Shown here: piece after piece, positions 1-11,150 of the stretch
Numbering within the stretch: position 1 is the first letter of the stretch
How the letters are laid out: each line of letters starts with the position of its first letter
Origin: Actinomucor elegans
Taxonomy: Eukaryota; Mucoromycota; Mucoromycetes; Mucorales; Mucoraceae
Length of the DNA: 64,000 nt
NCBI GenBank assembly: GCA_026027325.1
Contig: JAMSLZ010000008.1
Span: 1,116,001 to 1,180,000, forward strand
Reading direction: 5' to 3'
Program-made: the position numbers and the translations under genes
Notes under the pieces: model-generated
Told to the model about the DNA's origin: nothing
Databases searched by the model: none
The model's input: only the letters and a program-made list of their open reading frames with translations

Positions 1-425
1 ACTGATGTACTGTTGGAGTTACACAGGAAGGACATTGAATACATTCAGGATGAGGTTGCTCTGTTGTTGTTGGCTTATCGCACTTGATGCAAATTAAATC
101 CAATCGCTTTAAATGATGGTATTCACATAGAACCGCCTTGCGCTTTCTCGCGTGTTTAGGCTGATCTTCCATGGTATAGTACTTGTTGGCTACAGGCACC
201 AGACAGTCCTACTTGAAAGATTAGCTTCCCCTACACTATCCCCTTATATTTCCCCTTTATTACCTCACAAACAAAGCATTCATTATGATAGACCTGGTTA
301 AATGCTCGAACAAAAGAGCCATCTTCTTTTGAGCAAGTTTGATTACATTTGGGACATATGGGAAACGATCTCCGATGTAAAGGTCTTTCTTTATCATTCA
401 GAAGCTCAAGAGGCTGTTTAAGCAT
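1..425 (-). CDS. LIM-domain protein, 5' part (RhoGAP Rga/Lrg1-like), truncated by window edge
   Basis: Exons 264..425 and 1..208 (continues past the left edge); intron 209..263 has a GTAATA donor and a TAG acceptor. The ATG at 425 opens a peptide with a full LIM module: CPKC, then HNEC-FVC-EDC across the splice, then LCEYH. It continues with RLDLICIKC, a second LIM start. The LCE-H--RLDLxC signature is typical of the N-terminal LIM pairs of fungal Rho GTPase-activating proteins (Rga1, Lrg1), which act on Rho/Cdc42 at polarised growth sites. The GAP domain itself would lie outside the window, so the RhoGAP assignment is inference. The second LIM looks short: only 9 residues between its CxxC and the following H. 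Other LIM families such as paxillin-like proteins are possible. Homopolymer A/T tracts at 470-500 lie just upstream of the ATG. Confidence 0.6.
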
Positions 426-552
426 TCTGTTATATTTAAAGAGAAAGAAGAGAAAAGGGAAAAAAGGAAAAAAAAAAAAAAAAAATACAAAAAAAAAAAA
501 AATTTGACTGCTATAAGGAAACAATTATAGTAATATTTGAATTACACACAAG

Positions 553-2861
553 CTATTGCGATAGGATAACTTGTCTTGATTCTTCATCCAACTTGCTAAA
601 ATATCGAATTTTCTTTCTACTTCGTTTCGTTCGTCCTTTGCCTGCTATACCTTGATCATAGAGGCACATGCTTCTTATATGAGGCATATATTCTGTCATC
701 ACCAAGTTTCCAGACAAAGCCATGGAAGGACAGTTTAGTATGATGGGATGTATAATATTGAAACAGCTTCGTAAATGCTCTTGACTTTAACAGTTGTTAG
801 AACTCTTTTTCTTTTTGGCAAGTAAAAAAAAAAAAAAAAAAAAAAAAATTACCTCTGGTTGTACAGATATTCCCAATGACTCGACCATGCCGATAAATGG
901 TTACGCCAACTATGGTTTGAATTCATGACGGATATGGAGTTTTCAATGACTTCTCCTAAATCCCAATGATCAAGATCAGTGGCAGTTTTCCATAGCATAT
1001 CATTCCCACTTGGAACATCTTGTTTATCATATTGATCAATATCGTATATCTAATTCATCGTTAGTCATTCATACTCTATAAAATGTCCATCTCTCTCACC
1101 TGATGTCTTTGCTTGTATGTAAGCCCTACCCACGCATCTGCAAAAGCTGCAGTTTCCATAACTTTATAAATGTCTTCTATTCCCATGACTTCGTCGTCTA
1201 GTTTACTAACACGCTTTTTTTCAAAGTAATACTGCTTGCACAAATCTTGAATTCGATAACTACAGCCCTTGATTCGGTCCATCAACACCAGCAAGTCGTC
1301 TTCTGTGGTAGGTCTTGCCAATAAGTCGGCGAATCCCATTGCATGGGCAAACAAATACTGATAAACAAAATGCCCATCTGGAAGAGTTTCATTTAGCCAG
1401 AATTGTAAGGTATCAATAATACGTCGAGTATCATATTGGAATAAATCACACAAATAGGCAATGTCACTGGGCTCAACAAGATGATTTTCGGAATAACAAA
1501 TCAGTTGAATATAAGGAACGAGGCTGGTTTTTTCAGGAAGATCAAAATACAATGTAGATTGTAACGGTAGATGATCAAAGGGAACCAATGATTCATCTAT
1601 AGACATATGAACATATAGAACGTAATTACATGCAATCAATCTTACCATTACACGTCATAATAATAGGGCGTTTGCTCTTTTGACATAGATCAACCACAGC
1701 AGCCCAAAAGCCTTTGTCTTCTTCAAATAATACATCCACCTCTTCTAGTAGAATCAAACTTTGCTTGAGCTGCTTATCTAGCTTTTCTTGCTCTTTCTTT
1801 CTTTGATTTATTTCCTCGGCTTTCTTAAAGAAAGATGCCAATGTATGGCTTGGTGGTTCAACCACGACTGCCGGTTCAGGCTCTTGCTTTGATTCAGATA
1901 CATTCAGCATCCTTTTAAAGTGTTGGGCAATATCAATCGTTTTTGGCTTCTTTGGCTTCACGGTGTCTCTTAAAATGATCACTTCGCCTTTTCTCTTCTT
2001 GGGCTGAAGATGATGACTGTCAAACCTTACCAGGTGACTAGCCGTCATTTCACCCACGCTCTCCGTCACATCTTTGCCTGTTCTTCTCGAAGCTGAATTG
2101 ATTTCGAATACAGAGTAGCCTGTTTCCTTGGCTACCGTATAGACAGTGGCCGTTTTTCCTAATCCGTGACCACCCACTAGCAGCATTAAATGATACAATC
2201 CTTCTTCTTTTTGCATTCCTTTCTTCTTCTTGGTCTTGCTAGGCTGTTTTATTGGACTTGTCGTTGCATCCTTGATTTTGAGTTGATTGAGCCAATCACG
2301 AAGGTACTCATAATCAGGTAAATATCCTACAAGTCCCTCTACCGCATTAGGACGGTATCGATCGCGCCATAGTATGCGCTTATTGGTTCTGTCCATATGG
2401 GGTAGGTTGGCAAAGAGGGTTTTGCAACAAGGGTCTTTCTTCCATAGTTGTGGATAATGCGTATCCATGTGTTTTTCAATGGTTTCTAGGTCTAATTGAT
2501 GAGGATGCATTGCTTTGAGCGGTTGATGATGAACAGGTGTCCTGTTTCTTTTTTGAGTAGCATAAAACTGTTGGGTATCTGCCTTGATGATGGTATCAAG
2601 GTGGTTGTGGCAATTAATGTTGCTGGGTATTTGTTTTTTCACCTTTTTCTTTGGCGTTATTGGCTTGGGTAGATTATCTTTGGTCACAAGCATGTTTGGC
2701 TTTGGTGAAGGTAACTGCGGCTTTGCCTTTTCGACATTTGTTTTCTTTTTACAAAGAAACAAAGGATGAATCTTGGGTTCATTCACAACAATCTCTTCAG
2801 TCTTTGCCGCAATTGAGAAATGATCTTTGATGGACCTTTGCTGTCGAGGTTGAGAAGACAT
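553..2861 (-). CDS. ELG1/ATAD5-like RFC-type AAA+ ATPase (PCNA unloader)
   Basis: Four exons, complement(553..784, 853..1049, 1100..1596, 1646..2861), 713 aa; all phases agree. The product should be the large subunit of the alternative clamp loader that unloads PCNA (often SUMO/ubiquitin-marked) after replication, in the nucleus. Visible: a PIP-box-like start Q8-R-S-I-K-D-H-F15; an IHPLFL motif as in fungal Elg1; a Walker A GGHGLGKT near residue 230; a basic, lysine-rich insertion; a Walker-B-like block LILLEEVDVLFEED near 372, then PIIMTCND across the first intron, the usual sensor region of this family. The C-terminal third is helical and less conserved. The start at 2861 places the PIP box at the very N-terminus; upstream in-frame codons exist but have no such motif. 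RFC1, Rad24 and Ctf18 are less likely because of the EEVD-VLFEED form and the long Walker A-B insertion. Confidence 0.82.
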
Positions 2862-2927
2862 GGCAAAGTTTTCGTGTATATAAAAGTAACGAAAAAGCGC
2901 GTCGGACGAAGAAGTGTATCCGTAAAA

Positions 2928-2933
2928 ACGCGT
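2928..2933 (-). promoter_or_regulatory. ACGCGT box upstream of the ELG1-like gene
   Basis: A perfect palindromic ACGCGT (MluI cell-cycle box sequence) lies 67 bp before the ELG1-like ATG. In yeasts this box binds MBF and drives G1/S expression of replication genes. That role here is inference from motif and gene function only. Confidence 0.4.
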
Positions 2934-3072
2934 ATATCGGAATAAGTAATTGTATTTCCGCCATGCATTTACCATGGGCTACGAAATCTAGTGTAGACTT
3001 ACATACAATTTGGTTATTTTCAATATAAATGTCTACTTGATAGGACGGAAATCAATGTTTTTCTAAATTCAG

Positions 3073-3300
3073 CATTTCATTCTGAACATAGAGTTTTTAT
3101 CAAATGCCACGCTTGACCGAGAAGTCGCGATGTTTAGAGACTAATACAAGAAACACATCATTCAAGTGCTACATATAGACGAGCAAATTATATTGATTGT
3201 AGTTCAATTAAACAAACGGTTTAACAGACTCATCAGCTTATGGTAGATGTAGATCGTTCATCAGATGCAATATTGGATTAGGATCGATCAAGAGATTATT
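3073..3300 (+). repeat. Dispersed repeat family, two degenerate copies
   Basis: 3073-3132 reads TTCATTCTGAACATAGAG ... GACCGAGAAGTCGCG; 3258-3300 reads CATCAGATGCAATATTGG then GGATCGATCAAGAGAT. Both carry parts of the family core seen at 11091 and 50205. Confidence 0.45.
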
Positions 3301-4743
3301 ATCAATTATAGTGAATATAGATCATATATGATATTGGCATCTCGACTGACCAACTCAGCTATAAAGAGCGATCAATGATCTCCAACTCTAGGCCAGTACA
3401 ATATAAACCTTCTGCATTAAAGTACTAGGTAATTAGTGATCGACACTAACCGAGATCAACAAGAACAAAGAACAAAGATCTATAGCTTATCGTGGCATCT
3501 AGGTCATAAATATAGAGAGCAAGACCATGAACCAATTATACCCTAAATAATCCAATCATTAAGATGCACTCGTTATTACAAATAACCTACGCTAAAAAGC
3601 ATATAAATACAGAATCGAATTTATAACTAGAAGACTATCTAACTATCAATCAATTAGATGCTTTCTTGGTTTATTAAATACTTCATACCTTACAAACATT
3701 ACATCAACGATAGCCAGAAGCACCATATAACCAAAAAGGCCATCACATCAAAGCTCTGAATTTCACACAACAACAACAACAACAACAACAGGGAAAATGA
3801 TATATCTAGTAGATATAGCGGCTCTATCTATCAGTTATATCATAGAGTCACCATAATTACAAAAGAAAATGGATCCATAATATCGCATTTATATATTACT
3901 TCCAACACGAGTAATACAATATATTCGCTAAATGACGGTTGTAGTAGGTTAAGAAGTTCATTTCAAACAAGTTCAAATAGTTAGATGTGATATTCAATTG
4001 AGTGATCTAGTATTGAAGAAAATGAGTTGAAATGGCCTAATTTCAAAACAAAACAAAACAAATAAACCCCCCAAAGAAGTGTCCTTGAGCCAACTTTCAT
4101 GTGGGAAGTCTAAGACACTATTTTCGCCGCTTAACTTACTATATAGCAACATATGCTTGATGTATTTTATAGTATATAAATACATTTTTTATTGTAATAA
4201 AATGCTCAGGTTATGGCTGCATTTCTAATAAAAAAAGCTTACAAAATACTATTTTATCAATAATGATTCAATAAATAGAAAGAAATATTTACCTTTCTTG
4301 ACAGCCTTTAATACACAATTAAACTCTGTACTAGTTAATAAATATATATATTTTTTTTTACAACACGTTTTTGCTAAGAAAAGTATCAAATTTGTCAGTA
4401 AGCTAAATGTAATACGAAAAAAGGAATCTTTCACTTTCAAATCGGTTCAAAAACATGTGTTAAAACGAGAGTTACCGGGAACATGTGTCGAATTTTGGCG
4501 ATCTTTAACAGTTTTTACATTTTTTTTTTAAGAGTTCACTATTGTTAAAAACTTGAAATTGATTTGAAAGTTTGCATTTTTTTTTTTTTTTTTTACACTG
4601 GTTCTTTATTCTATTACTGTAGCAGTTTTTTTGCCATGTATTAACCTTAATGCCTATTTCATGAATTTCAAGAATAAAGATATTTCAACGCTATTTTTGA
4701 TAAATGCTTGCTCTTTGAGCCTAAATGAAACAAAAATTTTGAT

Positions 4744-4773
4744 ACGCGAAACAGAAAATTTTTATACGCGAAA
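4744..4773 (+). promoter_or_regulatory. Two ACGCGAAA elements upstream of RPAP1
   Basis: The octamer ACGCGAAA occurs at 4744-4751 and 4766-4773, each preceded by AT, 22 bp apart and 108-138 bp before the RPAP1 ATG. The sequence resembles the SBF/MBF (E2F-like) binding site of fungal cell-cycle promoters. Function is inferred. Confidence 0.35.
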
Positions 4774-4881
4774 AAAAAAAAAAAAAATCTGTGCGGAAAA
4801 AATAATGAAGCGTCTAATAAACACAAATTCATTGCGAAAAAAAAACCAAATAATCTATTCTCTTGATTAAAATAAAACATT

Positions 4882-7800
4882 ATGAGTAAATTCTCTCGGC
4901 CAACGTTTAATGTAGACGACGATGATCTGGAGCGTCTTCAAAAAGAATTTTTCGAAAAAGAAACAAGGCCTTCAGCCAAAGTATATCGAAAGGCCGCACC
5001 ACCACCATTAAATGAACCTAAAAAGAAGCGTAGTCTCTTTGCTGAACGATTAGCTGGCAATACTGTTGCTTCGTCCTCGGCTATGCCCGCTTTGGAAGAT
5101 AGCACCATGCCTTCATTAGAAGCCAATACTATGCCTTCATTGGAAAATCCTGCCAAATCCAAACATCAAACACGTCTTTCCGAAGAAGAAGAACCGGAAT
5201 ACGAGCCTGTAATGGATCCCAATCCCGAGCCTCATGTTCCTGTCAGTAAGAAAATGATCGATCTCACTTCATTATTGGGCCAAGTTTTAGGCGAGATCAA
5301 AGAACATGATGCTGGTGTAGTGACAGCGCCTAGTTTACCAACTGTCGTAGAAAATAAGCCAGCTCGAGGCCAACACAATGGTTTTCCTAAACCTGTGCAC
5401 CGAAGTGAGTTCAAGAAGCGATTGGAGGCTCAGCGTAACAAGAAAGCCTCACCATCCACACCTCGTTTGGATACACCTCCTCAAGTGGCTTCTGAGCAAG
5501 TACATGATGACGATAACGATAGACGTATTAATGAAATGTCTCAACAAGAGTTGGAAGACGCACGTCAAGAGATCATGAGCACATTGAGTCCTGAATCCAT
5601 TGCATTACTTATGAAAGGATTGAAGCATAAGAACAAAGAAACAGCTACACCTGCAACAACAAAGAAAAAGGTATCGTTTGAGCAGCCAGTAGAGGAGAAA
5701 GATGATTTGCTTCAAATGAAGAAGCAATACTTTGCTGATGTGCCTACTGAAAATGATAAGTTGGCTTGGATGGATAATCGATTCTTGACGCCTGCTATCA
5801 AAAAACAGGAAGCACAGCGACTTAGGGAATTAGAGCATGAAAACCCTGAAGTTGAGGCATCTGAAGCCGAGAAAGTGTACCGCAAAGTTCGATTTGATTT
5901 ACAAGGCCGTATTATTGACCCTACGAACGATATTCCCCGACACAAGGGACTTCATCATCATGGTGATGAGCCTGATAAAGCAGGTTATACTTTGGCCGAG
6001 TTGTTTTATTTGGCTCGTAGCCAAGTACCTTCACAGCGCTCTATGGTGCTTACAACGCTTGCTCGTATTATTACATTGGCCAAGAAAGCAATAAAGGATC
6101 TGTCAGTAGTAGATCATGCTGTATGGAACAACGTGTTGACGGTGTTTACTAGCAAAGAACATGCTGCCACTATCTATCTTCGATCAGCATTGGATGATCG
6201 TAATCTGATCGTCTTGGTGAGTGCTATCAACGCATTGTCTGCGCTAGTCTTAGATGATGATCAAGTGTGGGAAGAGTCACTGTTGGATGCTACCGAGTTT
6301 AACAAGTTTTTAGGACACATTGCTCGACCTGTTTTGCCCAAAGGCGCTTCTCTCATCAAGCGAAAGGGCCTCAATGACAAATTAACCGAATTGGTGGACC
6401 GTGTGCGTCAATCTTCAGGTCAGCCCATCAGTGAACAAGAGCAAAGAGACGATGCTGCTTTGGCTGAGCGTGATTTAGTGCGTGGATTAGTAAAGATGGA
6501 CATTTTGCCTCGTATTCGGTACTTGCTTTCGACTGATAATAGTGAGTTGATTCAGTCTGATCCAGCTTCTGTTGATCGTTTGGTTCGTATCTTGGTGCGC
6601 ATGGCTGAAGCAGGTCAAGACGTATGTGAATCCATTGAAGAAGAAGAGCTTTTAGAGCCTGTCATTGCTTGGGGTATTATCAATACGCGATGGCCAATGA
6701 CTAACGAAGAAGAGATTGCACACTATCCTAGTTTAGCAGCTGTACGACTCCTGACGGTATTAGCGCAGGGGAGCAAACAGATAGCGGCAAGCATTGTGGA
6801 AAAGGCAACGATCACGTTGCGATTCTTGGTGACTTGCCCTAGTGCTGCCTGCGAAGGTATGAAACAACGAGCATATGCACTCCAGCTTGAAACACTGAAA
6901 TTGATACGCGTGCTGGCATGCTACGGGCTGATCGTTCCGACATTGGAGGACCTGCAAGCTCCTGTGATGGAATGGCTCCGCGCTGTACTCTCAAGTACAG
7001 CAACCAAAGAAGAAAGCACTCGAGCAGCCACTGCCATGGGGTTATTGGAAGTGCTTTTGTATGCTGCAGCTGATCCACATAAAACTGTACCTGCTCATGC
7101 GATTGTATGGCATCAACCTACAGCTTATTTACCTGCTGTGATGGCAGTTTTACGGGCAAGTCGTGATCGAGAAGACGCTGAGGTCTACACAACAGCTCTG
7201 GGGTATTTGGGTGCGTGGGCATCTCATATTTCATTGTTTCCTCCCGAGGCAGAGATGGTTCGTGAAGTTTGGAAAGCGGTGGTTCAGGAGGATACTTGGT
7301 TTCAATCTGGTAATTCCGTTGCATTAGGTTACACGGCCTCTACAAGTCATGTCCTTCGTTACATCCAATTTATTGTTGCATATGCTTCAATTGGGCAAGA
7401 ATACCACGACTTAGTGGACGAGGTACAAATCAGGCTTCGATCTGCTCAAATCCTGCACTTGGTAAAAGACTGTTATACCAAAGATATGCTGGGTCGTTAT
7501 GCTTTTTGGCTTTGGTTGAATTGTTGTCAAGACAGCAAAAAATGTTGGGGACTTACGCTGAACTTGGCTGAACTGGAATGCGCAATCAAAGGCAAAGATG
7601 TAATCGAAACATGGCTGGCGCAGAGATTCTTGCAGGTTTGTCTATCCGACAAAGTAGGAGACTTGGATTCATTCTATTTCAATCATGACGAGCAAGCGAT
7701 CAGTATTTCAAAAGCACTCTTTACATACGATGGTCGACCTATCACGACTTTAATGTACATTCAGAACACTGACGAGTACAGTACATTGGAAGCGAGCTGC

Positions 7801-8406
7801 TTTATTTTGTCTCCTATTGATGCATTGTATCACTTGGATAAATCTAAAGTGGCACAAAAGAGCAAGGCAGATGCAGCCACGGTAGTTTCTGCCACGATTG
7901 ACTTGGCAAACAAGATGTTTTACACTAGTGATGTGCATCATGAGGTGGCGATTGTGACTTTGATGAAGGTCTTTTTGATTGGTGATAGAGAAGGTCGAAT
8001 GGCTGGCATAGAAAGTGAAAGAGAGATTTTTAGAGATGAAGGTGTATCCACTCGACTGAATCAGTGGTTGGATTATCTATGTCGAACCAAAACCACTGTG
8101 GACAGACTAGAGCAAGCTTGGCGGAAATCGTCGGAATATATCCGACAAGCCCAGGTACCTTTCTTTCAGTTTTACCAAGGTTTCGTTGGCCAATATGCAG
8201 CTGTATCTTTTGGTCATCACGGGTTTGCGCGCCTTTTGGTTTATCTTGTGACTCAAATAGATATTATTGACTATCGTCACTTGTTGTTGAGTGACTATCG
8301 CGACATTCTACCTACATTACAGCAGGTTCGCTTAAACCAAGTACCGCCTATGGAAGTTAATGAACTAGAACAATTAAAAGCTGCAGGATTGAGGCTGTTG
8401 GAATAA
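4882..8406 (+). CDS. RPAP1: RNA polymerase II-associated protein 1 (RPAP1)
   Basis: Single uninterrupted exon of 1174 codons, unusual in this intron-rich neighbourhood. RPAP1 helps assemble or import RNA polymerase II and links it to regulatory complexes; the human protein is about 1390 aa. The N-terminus is acidic and disordered (VDDDDLERLQKEFF). The RPAP1_N signature lies at about 213-252 (EMSQQELEDARQEIM, then LSPESIALLMKG). The RPAP1_C signature lies at about 335-396 (VRFDLQGRIID, GLHHHGDEPDKAGYTL, ELFYLARSQVPSQRS). The rest is an alpha-helical ARM-like repeat region to the C-terminus. The ATG at 4882 follows an A-rich leader and gives the conserved acidic N-terminus. The stop is TAA. The order and spacing of the two signatures leave little doubt about the family. 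Confidence 0.93.
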   Translation: MSKFSRPTFNVDDDDLERLQKEFFEKETRPSAKVYRKAAPPPLNEPKKKRSLFAERLAGNTVASSSAMPALEDSTMPSLEANTMPSLENPAKSKHQTRLSEEEEPEYEPVMDPNPEPHVPVSKKMIDLTSLLGQVLGEIKEHDAGVVTAPSLPTVVENKPARGQHNGFPKPVHRSEFKKRLEAQRNKKASPSTPRLDTPPQVASEQVHDDDNDRRINEMSQQELEDARQEIMSTLSPESIALLMKGLKHKNKETATPATTKKKVSFEQPVEEKDDLLQMKKQYFADVPTENDKLAWMDNRFLTPAIKKQEAQRLRELEHENPEVEASEAEKVYRKVRFDLQGRIIDPTNDIPRHKGLHHHGDEPDKAGYTLAELFYLARSQVPSQRSMVLTTLARIITLAKKAIKDLSVVDHAVWNNVLTVFTSKEHAATIYLRSALDDRNLIVLVSAINALSALVLDDDQVWEESLLDATEFNKFLGHIARPVLPKGASLIKRKGLNDKLTELVDRVRQSSGQPISEQEQRDDAALAERDLVRGLVKMDILPRIRYLLSTDNSELIQSDPASVDRLVRILVRMAEAGQDVCESIEEEELLEPVIAWGIINTRWPMTNEEEIAHYPSLAAVRLLTVLAQGSKQIAASIVEKATITLRFLVTCPSAACEGMKQRAYALQLETLKLIRVLACYGLIVPTLEDLQAPVMEWLRAVLSSTATKEESTRAATAMGLLEVLLYAAADPHKTVPAHAIVWHQPTAYLPAVMAVLRASRDREDAEVYTTALGYLGAWASHISLFPPEAEMVREVWKAVVQEDTWFQSGNSVALGYTASTSHVLRYIQFIVAYASIGQEYHDLVDEVQIRLRSAQILHLVKDCYTKDMLGRYAFWLWLNCCQDSKKCWGLTLNLAELECAIKGKDVIETWLAQRFLQVCLSDKVGDLDSFYFNHDEQAISISKALFTYDGRPITTLMYIQNTDEYSTLEASCFILSPIDALYHLDKSKVAQKSKADAATVVSATIDLANKMFYTSDVHHEVAIVTLMKVFLIGDREGRMAGIESEREIFRDEGVSTRLNQWLDYLCRTKTTVDRLEQAWRKSSEYIRQAQVPFFQFYQGFVGQYAAVSFGHHGFARLLVYLVTQIDIIDYRHLLLSDYRDILPTLQQVRLNQVPPMEVNELEQLKAAGLRLLE

Positions 8407-8659
8407 ACAATCATGTTTGCATGGGCTGATATTACATTAATATTAAACGATCTGCATATAACTAGTAAATACACGTGGGCATAATAGAATCTGGATTTTC
8501 AGGGATCCCTTTTAGTTTGTATGACTTTTAAAAACGACTTGTTCTTACTGTCAACCGAACCGACGGGCGTTTTTATTGTATTTAAAACGAGATTTTTTTA
8601 TTTTTTTATTTTTTTTTATTTTTTTTTCTTTCTTTATATTTTGTCCGTGCTGAATTCTT

Positions 8660-8968
8660 ATGGACTGCTTACCTTCACCACCTTCTTCACCTTACTTACA
8701 TACACATGCTATCTGTGGTGCTTGCGATAAGCCTCTAGGTGCTGACTGGTTTTGTTCAGATTGTCACCAGAAATGTTCTAGTTGTAATCGGTTCCTGGGT
8801 CAAGATGAACACTGTAGTCGATGTTGGACCTTTGATCCTGTGAGTCAGCAGTATCTTCGCAAATCCTCTTTTATCAATCGTGCACTATTTAGATACCACC
8901 ATAGTCATTTTTCTGGATTACCTTCACCCTCCAACTCTACAGGATCAGAATCCAAACATAATATCTAA
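8660..8968 (+). CDS. Small cysteine-rich CxxC protein, unknown function
   Basis: A 102-codon intronless frame that I do not recognise. It has four CxxC pairs in about 45 residues: CGAC, CSDC, CSSC and CSRC, the last followed by WTFDP. The spacing resembles a double zinc ribbon or a small treble-clef protein with two zinc sites. The N-terminus is proline/serine-rich (LPSPPSSPYL) and the C-terminus serine-rich. It lies 253 bp after RPAP1 on the same strand. A T-rich tract (8586-8637) precedes the ATG, as at other promoters here, and an AT-rich tail follows the stop. The regular cysteine pairs argue that the frame is real, but there is no homologue I can name. An exon of a larger gene is possible. 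Confidence 0.5.
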   Translation: MDCLPSPPSSPYLHTHAICGACDKPLGADWFCSDCHQKCSSCNRFLGQDEHCSRCWTFDPVSQQYLRKSSFINRALFRYHHSHFSGLPSPSNSTGSESKHNI

Positions 8969-9763
8969 TCATTTTCTCTTTTGTATAGTATCCTTCACAA
9001 GTACATATCCCCCTTTCTTTTATTATATATATACATACATACATACACTATAGATTTTTTTTTATATCATTAAAGAATAATCAATTCAACTCGTATATGT
9101 ATCATGATGCACTATTTACTTGTAAGATGGAATGTACATGCTTCATATGTTGTGTACCGAATAAACAACGTGCTTTTGTATCGTCAACTAAACGGTCCAA
9201 AAGTTTCATTGTTTTACGTGATATTTTCTTTGTATGTACTACCCGCTGTATGTATGTAAGTATCATACGTTCGCTATAGATTCTAGAGCACAAGAAAAAT
9301 AAGAATTATGCATAATTATGCTGGTGCTACACCATCAGATTCTGATCTTGAATTACAACCAAGAGAAATCTCCATCTAGTTGATATTCAATTAACTTAGT
9401 TATGTATATCCAAGTTTAGCGAACCATGGGCCACTTTTGACACAAAACACGTGGATGATAACATTTTCTCCTATCTGCTTTACATACTTACATACTTACA
9501 TACATAGGCTTGTCAATAAGAAAGTAACCCAAAAATAGCCCCTCTCCTCCTCTCCAAAAAGTGTTGGCCCTTCTTTCGGCCCGACAGTAAAATTATTGTT
9601 AGCTCTGTGATACCATACTGTGTACAAACAGTCTTCTTGACAGCACGTTTTGTAAGGTAGATCAATCAAGATTCCCTTCCCCGTCCTACTGTTTTAAAGA
9701 TACTATATGTCATTCTTAATGATTTCCCGCTCTTTTTTTTTATTCATTGATGATGGGGAAGGA

Positions 9764-9775
9764 GGGGGGGGGGGG
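9764..9775 (+). repeat. G12 homopolymer
   Basis: Twelve consecutive G in an otherwise AT-rich region, preceded by a purine-rich GGGGAAGGA. Possibly G-quadruplex-prone or a length-variable tract. Confidence 0.7.
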
Positions 9776-11090
9776 CAAAGCAGTATTCAAATCAAGCGGA
9801 TAAATCATTTGGATAGTATTGACAAATCATTGCTTTAGCTAATACGTGCGTTTAGCCTTCCGACTATGTGCATATACATGCCATAGACTGTAGGTGTTTC
9901 AACTTGTTTTCTTCTAATGTAATACACGCCTGCATTGCATCGAATTACATGTTTAGTGTACTGGGTTACAAAAAAGACTGCAATCCAGGTTAACCATTAA
10001 TAATCGAAAAAGAAAAAGAAATGCATACATAATCAATCTCGTGCTTCATTTAAATAACGGGTTCCGTGACTTGTATGTATTAAGAAGTCTGTACATGTAT
10101 GCTAAGATAGCACATTCTTACTGTACCCATAATAGATACACTGTGCCAATCTAGAGATGGGTATACGGAGCTCGATTAGCGCGCAATCAGGCTGGGTCGG
10201 TATCTAGATCTCTGAAAAGCATTATTCATTTAATCAATATAATCTTTATAACATTCAATCAAATAATTTAACGGAAAAACGCTGCTGCAATGTTCCCTGG
10301 AATTTATGCTGTTTTCTGTCGGATAACAGGTGCCGACACAGAAAGCATTCCTCATCTTGCACGCGCAACCCTGACAAGCTGGATAATCTATTACTCGAAC
10401 AAACAAAAAAAGCCAAAATAGATATAAGGAAGAATTGTACTCCCTTTTGCTCTTAGCGCTGCGTAAATCCCTCGGTTCCAGAATTCGTCATACTTCTTTT
10501 CTGCAGGTCCTCCTTTTTGTTACTCTTTAGTACATGGAAACAGTACCTTTCAACTCGAAAAAAAAAATTCACAAGATTCAAACACTAAATCTACATAAGG
10601 AAAAGAACAACAAAAACAAAACAAAAAATGAGCTAATTATAGTATAAACAGACAGAAACGCGAACAAGGCATTTATAGGATTAGAGCTCAGTTCAGGGTT
10701 ATCTGATGCAGCAGCTCATTCTTCAGCATGGGTTATTAATCGGATGTGATACAGTTAAGCAAAAGTCAATCGAATGCTCTGGAATTAAATACTTGATAAC
10801 GTCATGCAAAATTCATCAAATTTATCTATTGACAAGTGTATAATAATAGATAAGCTGCTTTGCAGTTGAACAAATATTTCTATTAGGTACAACGGCTCAT
10901 TTTGAGTACATAGTGTTTGAAAGGTGTAACGTTAAATTAGAATCAGTTAAAAAATCTATAGACTAATGTAATTATTATATGAAATAATGCGTATAATGTA
11001 TGGCCAATTATTATTAATGTTTTACACATTATGTATTTTGGTTATATAGTGTCATTAAAGAATTCACAATTTTATTCTAAACACGTATTA

Positions 11091-11150
11091 GTAATCAGAT
11101 GCAACATTTGACGGGGATCGGTCGAGAGATCTATTTAATCATTAGTTCAT
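11091..11150 (+). repeat. Dispersed repeat family, plus-strand copy
   Basis: Core TAATCAGATGCAACATTTGA followed by CGGGGATCGGTCGAGAGATC. Matches the reverse complement of 50211-50252 at roughly 37 of 42 positions by eye, and more weakly many other intergenic copies. Confidence 0.6.

Larger units (their letters stand above)
2862..4881. other. Intergenic region between divergent ELG1 and RPAP1 genes, with repeat copies
   Basis: About 2 kb, AT-rich, without credible coding. It holds two degenerate copies of a dispersed repeat (3073-3132 and 3258-3300), a (CAA)n run at 3766-3790 and several A/T homopolymers (4572-4594, 4771-4787). The proximal 150 bp on each side probably hold the two divergent promoters. 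Confidence 0.6.

Noticed and set aside
1..87. A plus-strand peptide (TDVLLELHRKDIEY...) that looks like a retroelement fragment
   Set aside because: The same DNA on the minus strand encodes the conserved LIM sequence RLDLICIKC, which is far better supported.
8586..8637. T-rich tract as a terminator for RPAP1
   Set aside because: T tracts precede many starts here; it fits better as promoter sequence of the small CxxC gene.
10314..10344. Hairpin TTCTGTCGG / CCGACACAGAA as a structured regulatory RNA
   Set aside because: Imperfect short stem in a desert without neighbouring gene or conservation evidence.
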